From: Megaustenia siamemsis
Lineage: Eukaryota; Mollusca; Gastropoda; Stylommatophora; Ariophantidae
Direction: 5' to 3'
DNA length: 64,000 bases
Assembly: GCA_032433765.1 (NCBI GenBank)
Contig: JAVIAB010000051.1
Coordinates: 55,636,828 to 55,700,827 of the forward strand
The notes under the pieces: model-generated
Database searches by the model: none
Told to the model about the DNA's origin: nothing
What the model saw: only the letters and a program-made list of their open reading frames with translations
Shown: positions 11,346 through 22,867 of the stretch, piece after piece
Layout: each line of letters begins with the position of its first letter
Numbering within the stretch: position 1 is the first letter of the stretch
Position numbers and translations under genes: made by a program

Positions 11346-12552
11346 AAAGTGTGGGCCAGACATGGAGCGGATTGCGAGGGATGGTCACGGATTGTACGAG
11401 GTGAACACAGAACTATGTTATTGCCCTACTAGACTTCACAAGGCGTGCCGGTCACTGACTGTTATGGGAAAAGATGAAGAATAAGCCACAGTGAGTGACT
11501 CTAAAATCAGCGTGCTGTGAACTTCACGGCAATATTATTGTACACATGTGCCGTGTATGGAATATATGAAAAGGTGAGTGTTGACCGAGTCAACTGCATA
11601 CATGAGCCATCCAAAACTTTCGTTAAGCCATAAAATAAAACACTCCAACAAACTTTTGATAGGACTTCGGATGTCTTCAAAATCAGAGATCAATAAAAAT
11701 CTTCCCTAACTGCTGGTACATACCCCCTCTCCACTAGAAACTTCTATTTAGGCAAAAACTATGAAGAGAGCCCACGAACATGCCTCGTGTGTCTGCCTAT
11801 GGTACATAAGTGGCACTTTACGAACCAATCATCATTTGAAGTGTATAAAACGACAAGCAGGTAAAATTTTTGCAGTTATAGTTTGAGTTTTTCATTACTT
11901 CAATTGGCCTGTGTTTTCTCGACCATTCTATCATTCCGTCAAGATCTTTATTCTTTGTCTTCCTTGCCCTCGGTCGCCCTTAATCCTTCCCGCTGTAACA
12001 GCCTCCGTTCATGAAATACACGAATGAGACCTCTACCGGACTCCGTTGACGAGATTGGTACACACAAACAAACACACGTTCAAAAACAAGACGAGATACA
12101 ATTTCAAGAAACTTTTGATGTGGATGATTGTTCTTTTGAACTGTAGCTGTTAAGGGGAAATTAATGTAGCACAGTTAGATACCGACTCTGTCGTCCTCCG
12201 CTATAAGGACGGTAGCAACATCGAGAGCTACCGTAGAAACAAATCCATTTGTCCTGTACATGGGCTGAGAAATGGACTTTTAATCCTGGTCTTTTTAAGT
12301 TCGCGGTAGTAGCGGCCCTCTTGTGACACTGGTCATTCATTAACTTGATAATTATATCTAACATCACTTTTGTTCCGTTAATTTAAAACGTATTTTAGTT
12401 TCTTTATGTTTATTTTATACTTGTAATTTTTTTTAAATTCAAAAACTACTTATTTGCTTTACATGCCACAGCGTTTGATTATCGTCACTTCGAAGTTTAT
12501 TTATTATCACTCCTAATTTGATTTAGAAATCTTGAGTGTATTTGTTGTTTAT
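11346..12552. other. No feature recognised
   Basis: Mixed-composition sequence with no supported gene. A 68-codon minus frame at 12161-12367 resembles nothing I know. Confidence 0.5.
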
Positions 12553-13045
12553 ATCATCATCATTATTGAGTGCCGTCTGCGCATCGAAGATTGGCTACCA
12601 TGGAGCGCCATTTCTTTCTGTTTCTTTCTCAGATGGTGCAGATTGTCATAGGCTGACTTGTCCATCTTTTGATGTAACTCGTCCATGTTAGTCTTGGTAT
12701 GCCTTGCCTATTTTACATTGTATTTTCCCTTCCAAGATTACTTCTAGTAGATTGTAGTGTCTTTTAACATGGCCCAAAAATCTTATTTGTCTTGTTTGAA
12801 TTGTGTTTAATAGTTCTCTTTTCATTTGTAGTTGTTTTAAAACTCTATCGTTTGTTTTCTTTTCTTTCCATCCAATTATTCATATTCTTCTATATACCCA
12901 CATTTCAAAGGCTTAAATTTTATGTTCTGTTTTCTTGTCTAATGTCCATATTCCCTCAACATACAGAAATGTTGAGAAGATATAACAGTTTGCTGTTCAT
13001 AGTTTTAGCCCTGGTGTTATTTGTTTTGATGTCAGTATATTTTGT
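12553..13045 (-). mobile_element. LINE-A (RTE-like) 3' fragment
   Basis: Starts on the plus strand with (ATC)n, the element's 3' trinucleotide tail, then GAGTGCCGTCTGCGCATCGAAG. The minus strand encodes degenerate C-terminal retrotransposon sequence of the type ..RPRLTW..ARNRMAWRSMVANLRCGDGT. Homologous copies lie at 15881, 39239, 49871 and 30714. It is 5' truncated and decayed, with no usable frame. Confidence 0.8.
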
Positions 13046-14120
13046 TTACGGTGTATATATATAAATAATCATCAGAAACGATACCATATTTCAACAAACG
13101 AAATATATTTTCGGGTTGACTAAATGTATTTATAAAGATCATACTTATAAAATACACCTCCTATCATTACGGTAGTTATCCTATTTCTGGTGCTAGCACT
13201 TCGGGGTGTATACATGGCTAGAGAATAACAGCAGCATGCTCAGTGCAGTCGCCATAAGGTGCTAGAGCTAGAATTTTTAGTTCAACACCCCCCTCCCTCT
13301 TTTTTACTATTTTAAAAAGAAAAAAATGTAATGACCTATAATTATTTGGTCTCTTCTCAACCGTGATGTTCCTTTACTTTAATATTGCGCCCTTAGATTC
13401 TTAGGATGTGTGTGTATTGTGTGAACCTGTAGTATCAATACTTCTAAACGTATTGTATTAATTAAAATAGCAAACAAATTCGGTGTTATTTCCTCCTCTG
13501 CTTACTTATTTTAATTACTTATTAACCTATAATATAGTATATTCCCTTACGTATTTTCTTCTCATTTTATCTTACTTTTCTTTGATTTATTAGTTTTAAT
13601 TACTCCACAACATGGCGTTTAGTGTATCTTTATTTTGTTTGTCCGTTCATTTTTGCTGTCCCTGTTTTCTGGAGAAAGCCGCATGTAAGTCAACACGACA
13701 ATAATCTGTATTGTCGTCTCTTGGAAACTATCACCAAAATGTGTAGAAGTATTTACTACGCCCCACCACTCCTTCCCAGCTTACCAGCTTTACCGCAGCA
13801 CTTCAATTATTTGCCTTTTCTCTGATTATATTTCTAACTTCATTTTCTGCTCAACAACTTTTATATTGAGTATATTACCATACCCATGGTCGAAATCAAT
13901 CATCAAGATGCTCGTTATTGTAAGTTGACACTTGTAGCTTATTTTATGATATTCGTAGAGAAAATAAATCGTTGGAAACAGTAAATACACGGTGACAGAC
14001 TCACGTACTTGTACTGTAAAGTATTAACTAGTTCGTAGTCTTTACAGTTCACATTTTCCGCAAGTGTGTGTATGTGTTTGTATATGTGTATTGCTTTCAT
14101 CCAAAAGAGGTGCTCGTTGT
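13046..14120. other. No feature recognised
   Basis: AT-rich, including a T-rich stretch at 13480-13860. Short open frames here look random. Confidence 0.5.
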
Positions 14121-14132
14121 TTTTATGTTGTA

Positions 14133-14391
14133 TGTAAAAAGTAAAGTACCCCCGTCACGTCAAGTGGCGTATAGGGAATATGGTGTTAGTGACCATAAAT
14201 TTTACAGATCTTCGGAACATGATTTTTGGGGTAATGTGGTTGGTATTACGCCCGTGCTGTTTTACTTTCCCAGAAAAAAATCATGTACCCATTAAAGGCT
14301 GTGTGAACCGGAAGCCGTCGGTTGGGATCGAACCCTACTTCCTGTCCTTTGTGGTCCAGTTCACTAACCACTGAGCTATCGTGGCTTCCGT
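14133..14391 (-). mobile_element. SINE1, near full length, with TSD
   Basis: Reads from the 3' tail (GTAAAGTACCCCCGTCACG) to the head (GAGCTATCGTGGCTTCCG) on the plus strand. Flanked by TTTTATGTTGTA (14121-14132) and TTGTATGTTGTA (14392-14403), one mismatch, which I take as the TSD. Confidence 0.9.
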
Positions 14392-14403
14392 TTGTATGTT
14401 GTA

Positions 14404-15880
14404 GTTGTAGGTTAATCTGTAATTTCATGTTAAGAATGAAGAACAGCAAAGAAGTTAGTGCGTGCATATATGGCAAAGTGTGACATGCTTCAGTTTTCAA
14501 ATTTATCGGATTATGTTCGTCACGAGACACCGCTTCGGAGTTCAATAAATCTCTGAAAAATCAGCGCTAGATATTTTGTCTAGAAACCTAATGCGGCCTG
14601 ACGTGAGACTGGCCACTTAACACTAAATATTCCGTCAGGCAGAAAAAAAGTGCACTGGAACAATATTCCCCAAACGCAACAAGACAAGATATATACCCAT
14701 TACTTTTTATTAAACAAAATAAATAATCAATTAAAACAAAATATATAATCAATTAGAGCCACAACGGTTTTAAAAAAAAAATAACATCAACATACTGTGT
14801 AAGCTACTTGGAATGTGTTGTAATCGTGGCTATGGCTAAGGCGTGCTCCAAGATCTAATTCAACACCCTTAACGTGCACACTTGTCAAACCTCAGAGAGA
14901 ACATTTCAAATTCTGGCCATGTAACACCGAGCTGTTTCTGAACTAACAAAAAGGGTGAAGTGTTGGTCTTTGATGTCTACAAATAGCTATTTCTGAACTA
15001 ACAGAAAGTTTGTAGTGTTAATATTTGATGTCTAGATCCCATATAATTTGAATGTAGTGTAGCAGACTCGTGGCCTTAAAGGAGAAAACAATCAAGAACA
15101 TGATGAAAAAAATACAATTTCAAACCCACATATATCGCGACTAAGCTCGTAAGTGGGAATGGCGTTTGGAGAAAACCCAGAAATTAAATCAGGGGTCAAG
15201 TCTCAATGGCAGTCCGTCATTTCACTATCATTTGGCAGCTTCTCGGTCAGTGGTTCCTTTGGATCCGCTTTCTACTGTGTGAACAACAGCGCCCTCTATA
15301 GCATGAACTCATATTAAACTCAGGAGAGAGCACTCCATCTTCGCCACACAGAGTTGCCACAACACGAGAAGCAACAGTTCATTTGTTTTTGACAAAATCT
15401 CGCAACTCTAGACAAGATACGTTATTTACCCTTTCTCTTGTGGCATGTTACTTCTCTTTTGCAAGGCGTCATGACGCCCGTCACAATTTGTACTTATAAA
15501 TGTCGCCATCATCTCATCGTGTACAGCTGTCATGTTTTCAAGCAAGCGGTATGAATCCTCGATATAAGGTAATGTTGAAGAACTATGTACTCGACTTCTA
15601 ATAGACGACAATCCACATAAGACGTATTGTCCATTGGTTAATTATTTTACTAAACCAGTTCTTTTGTCCACTGACCTACAACCTTACTAGTATGTTTTTG
15701 AAAAATGCTTTCGCTTTTTATATAATTTATTTTCTCTCTATATATGTGTGTATGTATATATATGTCTCACTCTCTATCTCTCTCCTTAATTGTCGGAGTC
15801 GTTGAAACACGACTGTCACTATCAAGACAGAGGACAGGAGGTAATGTTTATTTCCGTCGGTCAACTGACCTCCAGGTTCA
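14404..15880. other. Mostly unrecognised; one 55-bp tandem duplication
   Basis: A two-copy duplication spans 14930-15040 (AGCTRTTTCTGAACTAACA ... TTTGATGTCTA, offset 55 bp). The rest shows nothing supportable. A short TATA/TGTG-rich stretch lies at 15735-15770. Confidence 0.5.
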
Positions 15881-16634
15881 ACGAGTGCCATCTCCGCAAC
15901 GAAGGTTGGCTACCATGGAGCGCCATTTTGTTCTGTCTCTTGCTTTGATGGTACAAGTTGTCATAGGCTGACTTTTAATGTTACTGGTCCATGTTAGTCT
16001 TGGTCTGTCTCTGCCTCTTTTTACCTTGTATTTTCCCCTCCAAGATTACTTTCAGTAGGCTGTTATGTCTTTTAACATGGCCCAAAAATCGCATTTGTCT
16101 TGTTTGAATTGTATTTAGTAGTTCTCTTTTTATTTTAGTTGTTTTAAGACTTCATCGTTTGTTTTCTTTTCTTTCCATCCAATTCTACCTATCCTTCTAT
16201 ATATCCACATTTCAAATGCTTCAATTCTCTGTTCTGTTTTTTTTTTTGTCTAACGTCCATGTTTCTGCGTCATGAAACAATGTGGAGAAGATATAACATT
16301 TTACTATTCTTAGTTTTAGCTCTGGTGTTATTTGTTTCCATGTTAGTATATTTTTCATGACATTAAAATTACGTTTTGCCATTCCTATTTTTTCGTTTAT
16401 TTTAGTTTTACATTTTCCACCACTGGTTATAGTATGGTCAAGATAGTTGTAGTTCTGAATTGTCTCCAGGTCTATTACTTCAAATTTGATATCCACTTGT
16501 AGGTTTTGAGTATTTTCTTTGTTTATGGTCATAGTTTTATTAATCTTTTTGATATTCATATCTAATCCATAATCTTTGCTTGTCATGTTTATTTCATTAA
16601 GTAATTGTTGTAGATCTTTAGGATTTTCTGCTAG
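15881..16634 (-). pseudogene. LINE-A (RTE-like) RT C-terminal region
   Basis: The longest LINE-A copy. The minus strand reads DTLLLAENPKDLQQLL (just past the RT catalytic box), MTSKDYGLDMNIKKI, NYNYLDHTITSGGKCKTKIN, IGMAKRNFNVMKNILT and AETWTLDKK. It then breaks at a poly-T slippage near 16240 and continues as decayed C-terminal sequence to GAGTGCC at 15882. This order (template-contact region, then Y-x-Y-LGxTI, then ETWTL) is typical of endonuclease-RT LINEs. A SINE insertion at 16649 cuts it next to the catalytic box. Truncated and dead. Confidence 0.82.
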
Positions 16635-16648
16635 TAGTAGAGTATCGT

Positions 16649-16726
16649 GGGTGTCCGGTTAGCGCAATCGATAGGCGGTTGGCTTACCACGGCAACAGCC
16701 GGGGTTCGTACCCTGGCGAGGACACC
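16649..16726 (+). mobile_element. Second tRNA-like head of a composite SINE
   Basis: A 75-nt tRNA-like sequence. The acceptor strands GTGTCC and GGACAC pair. The A box is TTAGCGCAATCGATAGG and the B box GGTTCGTACCC. The anticodon-loop candidate is TTACCAC (reading ACC), with one mismatch in its stem. It sits between the left TSD and SINE1 with a ~30-nt linker. An independent tRNA gene is unlikely because the TSD encloses it together with the SINE. Confidence 0.75.
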
Positions 16727-17016
16727 TGGGTTTTACTAATTCCCTAAAAATTAGTAGGAGCCGCGATAGCTCAGTGGTTAGTGAACTGGACTACTACGGA
16801 CAAGGGGTAGGGTTCGATCCCAACCGACGGCTCCGGGTTCACCCAGCCTTAAATGGGTACCGGATTTTTTCTGGGAAAGTAAAAGCAGCACGGGCGTAAT
16901 ACCGACCACATTACCCCAAAAATCATGTGCTGAAGGTCTGTAAAATATAGGGTCACTAACACCATATTTCCCTATACGCCACTTGGCGTGACGGGGGGTA
17001 CTTTACTTTTTTTACT
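16649..17016 (+). mobile_element. Double-headed composite SINE (tRNA-like + SINE1) with TSD
   Basis: The GTGTCC-type tRNA-like module, a linker (TGGGTTTTACTAATTCCC..AAAATTAGTA) and a full SINE1 (from GGAGCCGCGATAGC at about 16757; its own acceptor arms GGAGCCG/CGGCTCC pair perfectly) lie between direct repeats TAGTAGAGTATCGT at 16635-16648 and 17017-17030. The 14-bp perfect TSD around the whole block implies one insertion event for both modules. The tail is CTTTACTTTTTTTACT. Confidence 0.85.
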
Positions 17017-17030
17017 TAGTAGAGTATCGT

Positions 17031-17270
17031 AAAATCAGTTTCACCCAATCTTAAATTAAAAACGCAACATGACATTCACAGTTTATTTCCCGCACACCAC
17101 ACTCCAGGCCTGACTGGGTTCTTTCGTCTTTCTCTCCTGTCTTCCGCAGATGACTTACAAGTGTGAACTATGACTGTGTATTCTCCGAGGTTGTTCTTCT
17201 ATCCCTGCCTCTACCTCCCCTCCTTCTCGCGGTTCCCTGCGATATTCTTTTAGCCAGTTCTAGTTACGAA
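17031..17270. other. Unassigned, possible further LINE-A sequence
   Basis: Directly after the SINE the minus strand reads GETDFTILY, which could be the decayed catalytic box of LINE-A. The rest is unassigned. Confidence 0.35.
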
Positions 17271-17271
17271 A

Positions 17272-17790
17272 CGAATAGTGATGTATTGGACACCACCACA
17301 ATGTGGCATACCAGAGAATGAGAGAGCGGATAGACTGGCAAAGATAGAGCAAGCACAGAGAGTGAACAGACAATCACTTTTTCAAGGAAAGAAGACTCTA
17401 GTCTATGCTATGATGAAGTTCAACCAACAAAAGGACAACTATCATTATCTTGAAGGAGCAGAACAAGTGATCATACTCAACCATCGAACAGGACACAACA
17501 GACTAAACAACCATTTGTACAGGCTGATACTAGTCTCATCACCCATGTGTACGTGTGGACAAGCAGTATAGATAGCCAGCTCATACTACAGGACTGCAAC
17601 ACATTCAGGAAGTTGTGGTAGTCACTGGCCAACATAAATCACATCGATGAAAAGCTTTTGGAATTGCATGTATTAAGGAACTATCAAACACAGGAACAAC
17701 AACGAAAACATGGACTACTTTTGTGGACATTAAGAAACAGTCAGTTGTTGAAAAGACAGTAACGGGGTCTAATTACAGTTTTAATTGTCA
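17272..17790 (+). pseudogene. I-type LINE, RNase H end and C-terminus fragment
   Basis: Begins at the end of an RNase H domain (PQCGIPENERADRLAK, with the last catalytic Asp of the H..GNERAD motif). It continues with EQVIILNHRTGHNRLNNHLY and the zinc-knuckle-like SSPMCTCGQAV. A stop and frame change near 17571 follow, then DCNTFRKL and a degraded tail to KRQ. It matches the same region of the LINE at 24.2-24.4 kb in order and spacing. No RT is present. Confidence 0.8.
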
Positions 17791-18892
17791 ACTTTGAACC
17801 ATTAAGTCACTTTTCACTGCATATTCTTTGCAGTAATTATTGAGCACACTACATTTTAACAACTAACTACAACTGTAATAAATGGTTACACAAATGCTTC
17901 AAAATAATAGTTGTCAATTCTTATTTCCCTAAAAATTTTAATTAAATATTTTTTACGTAACAACTAGCCATCTTTTAATCAATTAATGATTTCTTCTTCT
18001 GAGTACACCTTTAGAAGTCAATAATAAGTTCGCTCGTCAGCTCAAGGCTGGAGACATCTCTGTACAGCCTGTCCCGGTATAAATTAGCGCTATTAACATC
18101 GACATTGAAAGTGGTGATTGGTTTAATTGAAATACCTAATTGGAGATGGGGAAAGATAACAAGCGATGCAAACAGAGATTAAAATAAAAGTTGAATTGAG
18201 TGGTTCGCCCTTTCATGATACAGGCTAAAAGTAAAATGATAAAAGTTGTGCATGACTAGTGCCATTATTAGAGTTCTGATGAAGCTGTGTCAACATATCA
18301 GTACCAAGTAATGAAATAAAAACAGCTGTAGAACTAGCGTGTAATTAATGTGAATAATTATCAACATTAAAGTGTCATTCAAAGAACATCATTATCATAG
18401 TATTTTTTTTTCTAAAAAAGGTACTGCTAATTGATATTAGGCCTGCAAGCACTCCCTCCCGCTGTTGTTTGGTCTGCAATGGCGTAAAAAACAAGATTCG
18501 ATTTGGAAGGAAGAAAATGGGGCGGGGCTTGAAAGTTGTCTTTATTTGCTACTTTGTTGTGGTTATTTGTTGATTTATATTTAAGGGGAGGAGCGTTACT
18601 TATAGGTGGTACCTGAAAGATATTATGAATCTTGAAAGTATTTTCTCGTCGATATAACTATTTCACTGACAAAATACTTTCACAATTTTCTGCTTAAATA
18701 GGTTCGTTTCCAAGGGAATATCTTTTCGTAGACAAGGGAATATTTGTTCATAGAATTGCTAGCCAAATAAAAGATAATTGTTCTTGAGGTTGTTTGGGTT
18801 CCTTAATGTCTCTTCATTCTTTATTTCTCCCACCCTCTTTGTGTATGTGTGTTGTGTTTATGGCGCATGTGTACATGCATGTACATCATGAC
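17791..18892. other. No feature recognised
   Basis: AT-rich, no supported feature. Confidence 0.5.
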
Positions 18893-18894
18893 CT

Positions 18895-19058
18895 TGAAAT
18901 TGGGTAGCAACAGACCCAAGGGCCGACCACGAACAAAAAAAGATGGTTTGATGGAATATTATACAGAGCTATTAACAGGAGAGGCCAACAGAAGAACAAA
19001 AGATCGCAAACTATATCGCCCCTCGACGGTCTAATGACAAATGAGGAATAAAAGAAGA
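18895..19058 (+). pseudogene. Probable LINE 3'-end fragment
   Basis: Encodes GSNRPKGRPRTKKDGLMEYY, then a Lys/Arg-rich stretch (NRRTKDRKLYRPSTV), a stop and an AATAAAAGAAGAAGAAAAAA tail. The GRPR..DG.......RKLYRPS layout resembles LINE C-termini, but the segment is short and degenerate. Confidence 0.45.
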
Positions 19059-19101
19059 AGAAAAAAGTAGAAGAGAAATACACACTCTGCTGTACACATT
19101 A

Positions 19102-19360
19102 AAGTAAAGTAAAGTACCCCCGTCACGCCAAGTGGCGTATAGGGAAATATGGTGTTAGTGACCCTATATTTTACAGACCTTCAGCACATGATTTTTGGGG
19201 TAATGTGGTCAGTATTACGCCCGTGCTGTTTTACTTTCCCAGAAAAAAATCCGGTACCCATTTAAGGCTGGGTGAACCCGGAAGCCGTCGGTTGGGATCG
19301 AACCCTACCCCTTGTCTGTGGTAGTCCAGTTCACTAACCACTGAGCTATCGCGGCTAAAA
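19102..19360 (-). mobile_element. SINE1, near full length, with perfect TSD
   Basis: Tail AAGTAAAGTAAAGTACCCCC to head GAGCTATCGCGGCT. Perfect 13-bp TSD GCTGTACACATTA at 19089-19101 and 19361-19373. The head has lost its terminal bases. Confidence 0.92.
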
Positions 19361-19475
19361 GCTGTACACATTACTCTCAAGTAATTAAAGTGCTAGTAAT
19401 ATGCTCATACTGTAGCCATATATATGTATGTATATGTGTGAATGCATGCGTTGTACACATTACTCCTTTTTTTCC

Positions 19476-19481
<6 letters not shown>

Positions 19482-19551
<70 letters not shown>
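19482..19551. repeat. (TA)n microsatellite, ~70 bp
   Basis: Uninterrupted TA dinucleotides; alternating Ile/Tyr frames here are artefacts. Confidence 0.97.
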
Positions 19552-19553
<2 letters not shown>

Positions 19554-20690
19554 AACTGAAGACAATTCACAAAAAAGACTCAAAATCTGATGCTCTAAAA
19601 TCTGAGTTACGAACAAATATATACGCTAATATTAGAATAGATCTAAAGACTCCGTTTTATCAACATCTACTTCATGTATTGTACCTTTTCTTTCTCTTTC
19701 TAATGTTATCACTGTCCTAGGTCAAACATTCCGGATGGTTGTATGAGGGGATGGGATGAGGTGTGAGGGACTAAGTCCGGCTTTCAAACCATAAAAGGTC
19801 AAACTGATGTACAAACAACTACAATTGTATATATTGATATGCGATTCCTTTAATTACCACACGTAATTAGCTTTTATATAGCGATGACAAGACAAAATGG
19901 GTATTTTATTTTTAAAGAAAGGTCTATGTTGTTTGAATTTTAAATCTAATTATATATATATATATCCAAAATAAAATTGAAATAAGTAAAAATCGTTCTA
20001 ATACACTTATGAAGGAAGACATTGATCAGTCTAGTGAAGCCGAGAAAAGATCAATAGCAAAGGAATCGGGACCATTGACAAATTCGCTGAGGAGACAAAG
20101 AGTGGTGTGATTTACTGAAATACTGTAAAAACATTTGTGGAAGTAATTTTTCCCTCAACATATTCAGCATAATACCACACAAAGACCCTCCCACGTGATT
20201 ATTTGTGTTTAAAAAGTACCACACTAAGGTATGAATTTAGTCAAATATGAAATCTTTAAATCATTCACCAAATGTAAGCACACCATAAGTGAATTTCCAG
20301 TACACCTAATCACAAGAGGGTGAATTTAGTACACAAATGAAACGACAGTCAAAGTCTACTTACTTGTTATGGGCGCCTCCAGGGCCATATTCTCAGTCCT
20401 GGAAGGCGAAATGGTGACGGCCTATTAAAGGGATAAATACAACAGCAGGGTGGCTTTACCAATTTCCAGAATGTAATCCCGTTTCCGTGTATGAATATTG
20501 TAATCAGGATTAGTAGTGGGCGCAACGGTAAGATAAGTAGGCTCTGTGAGTGTTAGTAGTCGCACACTAAACCTAGACAGTACTGAGAGCTATAAGAATA
20601 TCCACTCAAACGTCAGTGACCAAAACACAAGAAACTGAACGGCATCCGTCCTCTATACAACTTTTTCTATCGGATTTCCTCGACATGCGT
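19552..20690. other. No feature recognised
   Basis: AT-rich to 20330, then more balanced. No reading frame or repeat that I can support. Confidence 0.5.
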
Positions 20691-20860
20691 CAACAATTCG
20701 GCTCACGTGGGCGGGACCAGTTCTCGTATTTGATGCAAGGCTATTGGTTGACTGTGACTGACAGGCTGGCACGTGGCCTAATCAATATCCCATAGGGGGC
20801 GGTGCTCATACAAGAAGGCTGTACTTGAGTAGCTTGTTCCAGGTCCGTTATTCGTCGCTC
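20690..20860 (+). promoter_or_regulatory. Promoter-like GC-rich block (candidate)
   Basis: Non-repetitive and GC-rich compared with its surroundings. Within ~110 bp it has an E-box fused to a GC-box (CACGTGGGCGGG), an inverted CCAAT box (CTATTGGTTG), a second E-box (GCACGTGGCC) and a second GC-box (GGGGGCGGTG). No TATA box and no coding frame are obvious. It could drive a non-coding first exon to the right; orientation is a guess. Confidence 0.3.
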
Positions 20861-21544
20861 AAAGTCAAAGAACGGGCCGTCAAACATTCAATGTGTGAAT
20901 GTGATGGCTTATTCTGACTAGCTTTTTCCATCTCTGGTCACGGTAGGCTAGAAGAAGAATGTGGACAGACAGAGCTCTTACATCAACACTAGACTAGACA
21001 GCCAGACTACTTACATCGTATATCATAGCCAACATACAGAGCTAATAAATATTAAATATATCGACAAGATCAGTTCGTTACAAACGTATTTATAAACAAA
21101 ATATATATCATTAGGCCATTAGCATTCTTCTTTGTTGTCGCTTTACCGTTACGATCGGTCCTCTAGACAACAGCAGCAACAGTTCCACTGAACTTTGTCA
21201 TTAGTTTCACATCCAGGGCTATTTTATTTAATTTTGAAAGTGGTACCGTCGTCTCGGCAGACCAGCCATACATTATTTTATCTGCCTTAAACTATGGATT
21301 TTTATTTGTTTGATAATTAGTGACGCTGATTCTATATTTATTAGAGAGTAACAACAGCACTACACTTAATCAATTAGTAGAATCAAGTATACAATCTAAT
21401 TAGCAAAAATGGTACCCTAGTAACTAATTTATTTTTTTTTAAACTAAGTATACCTATTATTAATTAGTAAAGGTGAGCAATATGGTTTATTATTTAAAGT
21501 TTTTATTTTATTTTGAAAGGCATAATTATGATAATTGCTGCTTT
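20861..21544. other. No feature recognised
   Basis: AT content rises toward the satellite; nothing supportable. Confidence 0.5.
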
Positions 21545-22838
21545 ATTATTTATTAGCTGACTAGTTAGTTGAGCTATGATATATTTATTAGCTGACTAGT
21601 TAGTTGAGCTATGATATATTTATTAGCTGACTAGTTAGTAGAGCTATGATATATTTATTAGCTGACTAGTTAGTTGAGCTATGATATATTTATTAGCTGA
21701 CTAGTTAGTATGGCTATGATATATTTATTAGCTGGCTAGTTAGTATGGCTATGATATATTTATTAGCTGACTAGTTAGTTGAGCTATGATATATTTATTA
21801 GCTGACTAGTTAGTATGGCTATGATATATTTATTAGCTGACTAGTTAGTATGGCTTTGATATATTTATTAGCTGACTAGTTAGTATGGCTATGATATATT
21901 TATTAGCTGACTAGTTAGTAGAGCTATGATATATTTATTAGCTGACTAGTTAGTAGAGCTATGATATATTTATTAGCTGACTAGTTAGTAGAGCTATGAT
22001 ATATTTATTAGCTGACTAGTTAGTAGAGCTATGATATATTTATTAGCTGACTAGTTAGTAGAGCTATGATATATTTATTAGCTGACTAGTTAGTATGGCT
22101 ATGATATATTTATTAGCTGACTACTTATTATGGTTATGATATATTTATTAGCGGACTAGTTAGTTGAGCTATGATACATTTATTAGCTGACTAGTTAGTT
22201 GAGCTATGATATATTTATTAGCTGACTAGTTAGTTGAGCTATGATATATTTATTAGCTGACTAGTTAGTATGGCTATGATATATTTATTAGCTGGCTAGT
22301 TAGTATGGCTATGATATATTTATTAGCTGACTAGTTAGTATGGCTATGATATATTTATTAGCTGACTAGTTAGTATGGTTATGATATATTTATTAGCTGA
22401 CTAGTTAGTATGGCTATGATATATTTATTAGCTGACTAGTTAGTTGAGCTATGATACATTTATTAGCTGACTAGTTAGTTGAACTATGATATATTTATTA
22501 GCTGACTAGTTAGTATGGCTATGATATATTTATTAGCTGACTAGTTAGTAGAGCTATGATATATTTATTAGCTGACTAGTTAGTAGAGCTATGATATATT
22601 TATTAGCTGACTAGTTAGTAGAGCTATGATATATTTATTAGCTGACTAGTTAGTAGAGCTATGATATATTTATTAGCTGACTAGTTAGTATGGCTATGAT
22701 ATATTTATTAGCTGACTACTTAGTATGGTTATGATATATTTATTAGCGGACTAGTTAGTTGAGCTATGATACATTTATTAGCTGACTAGTTAGTGTAGTT
22801 GAACTATGATATATTTATTAGCGGACTAGTTAGTAAAA
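21545..22838. repeat. 35-bp satellite, ~36 copies with block duplications
   Basis: Units of exactly 35 bp (TATTAGCTGACTAGTTAGT then a variable TGAGC/AGAGC/ATGGC, then TATGATATATT). Variant order recurs: TGGCTAGTTAG-type units lie 560 bp apart (about 21726 and 22286), and ACTACTTA variants lie about 595 bp apart. Multi-unit blocks were therefore copied as wholes. Each unit contains the palindrome ACTAGT. Confidence 0.96.
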
Positions 22839-22867
22839 ATAGGTTATATTTTAAGTTAGCTAGCAAG

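Noticed and set aside
9441..11388. Ser/His/Leu-rich minus-strand ORFs
   Set aside because: They come from the 28-bp continuation of the same satellite, with no start context, domain or unique sequence.
16649..16726. Free-standing tRNA gene (ACC anticodon)
   Set aside because: It lies inside the TSD of a SINE, has an anticodon-stem mismatch, and the anticodon is unusual for animal tRNA-Gly. A SINE head is the better reading.
19377..19720. Ile/Tyr-repeat ORFs on both strands
   Set aside because: A (TA)n microsatellite in frame; no supporting sequence.
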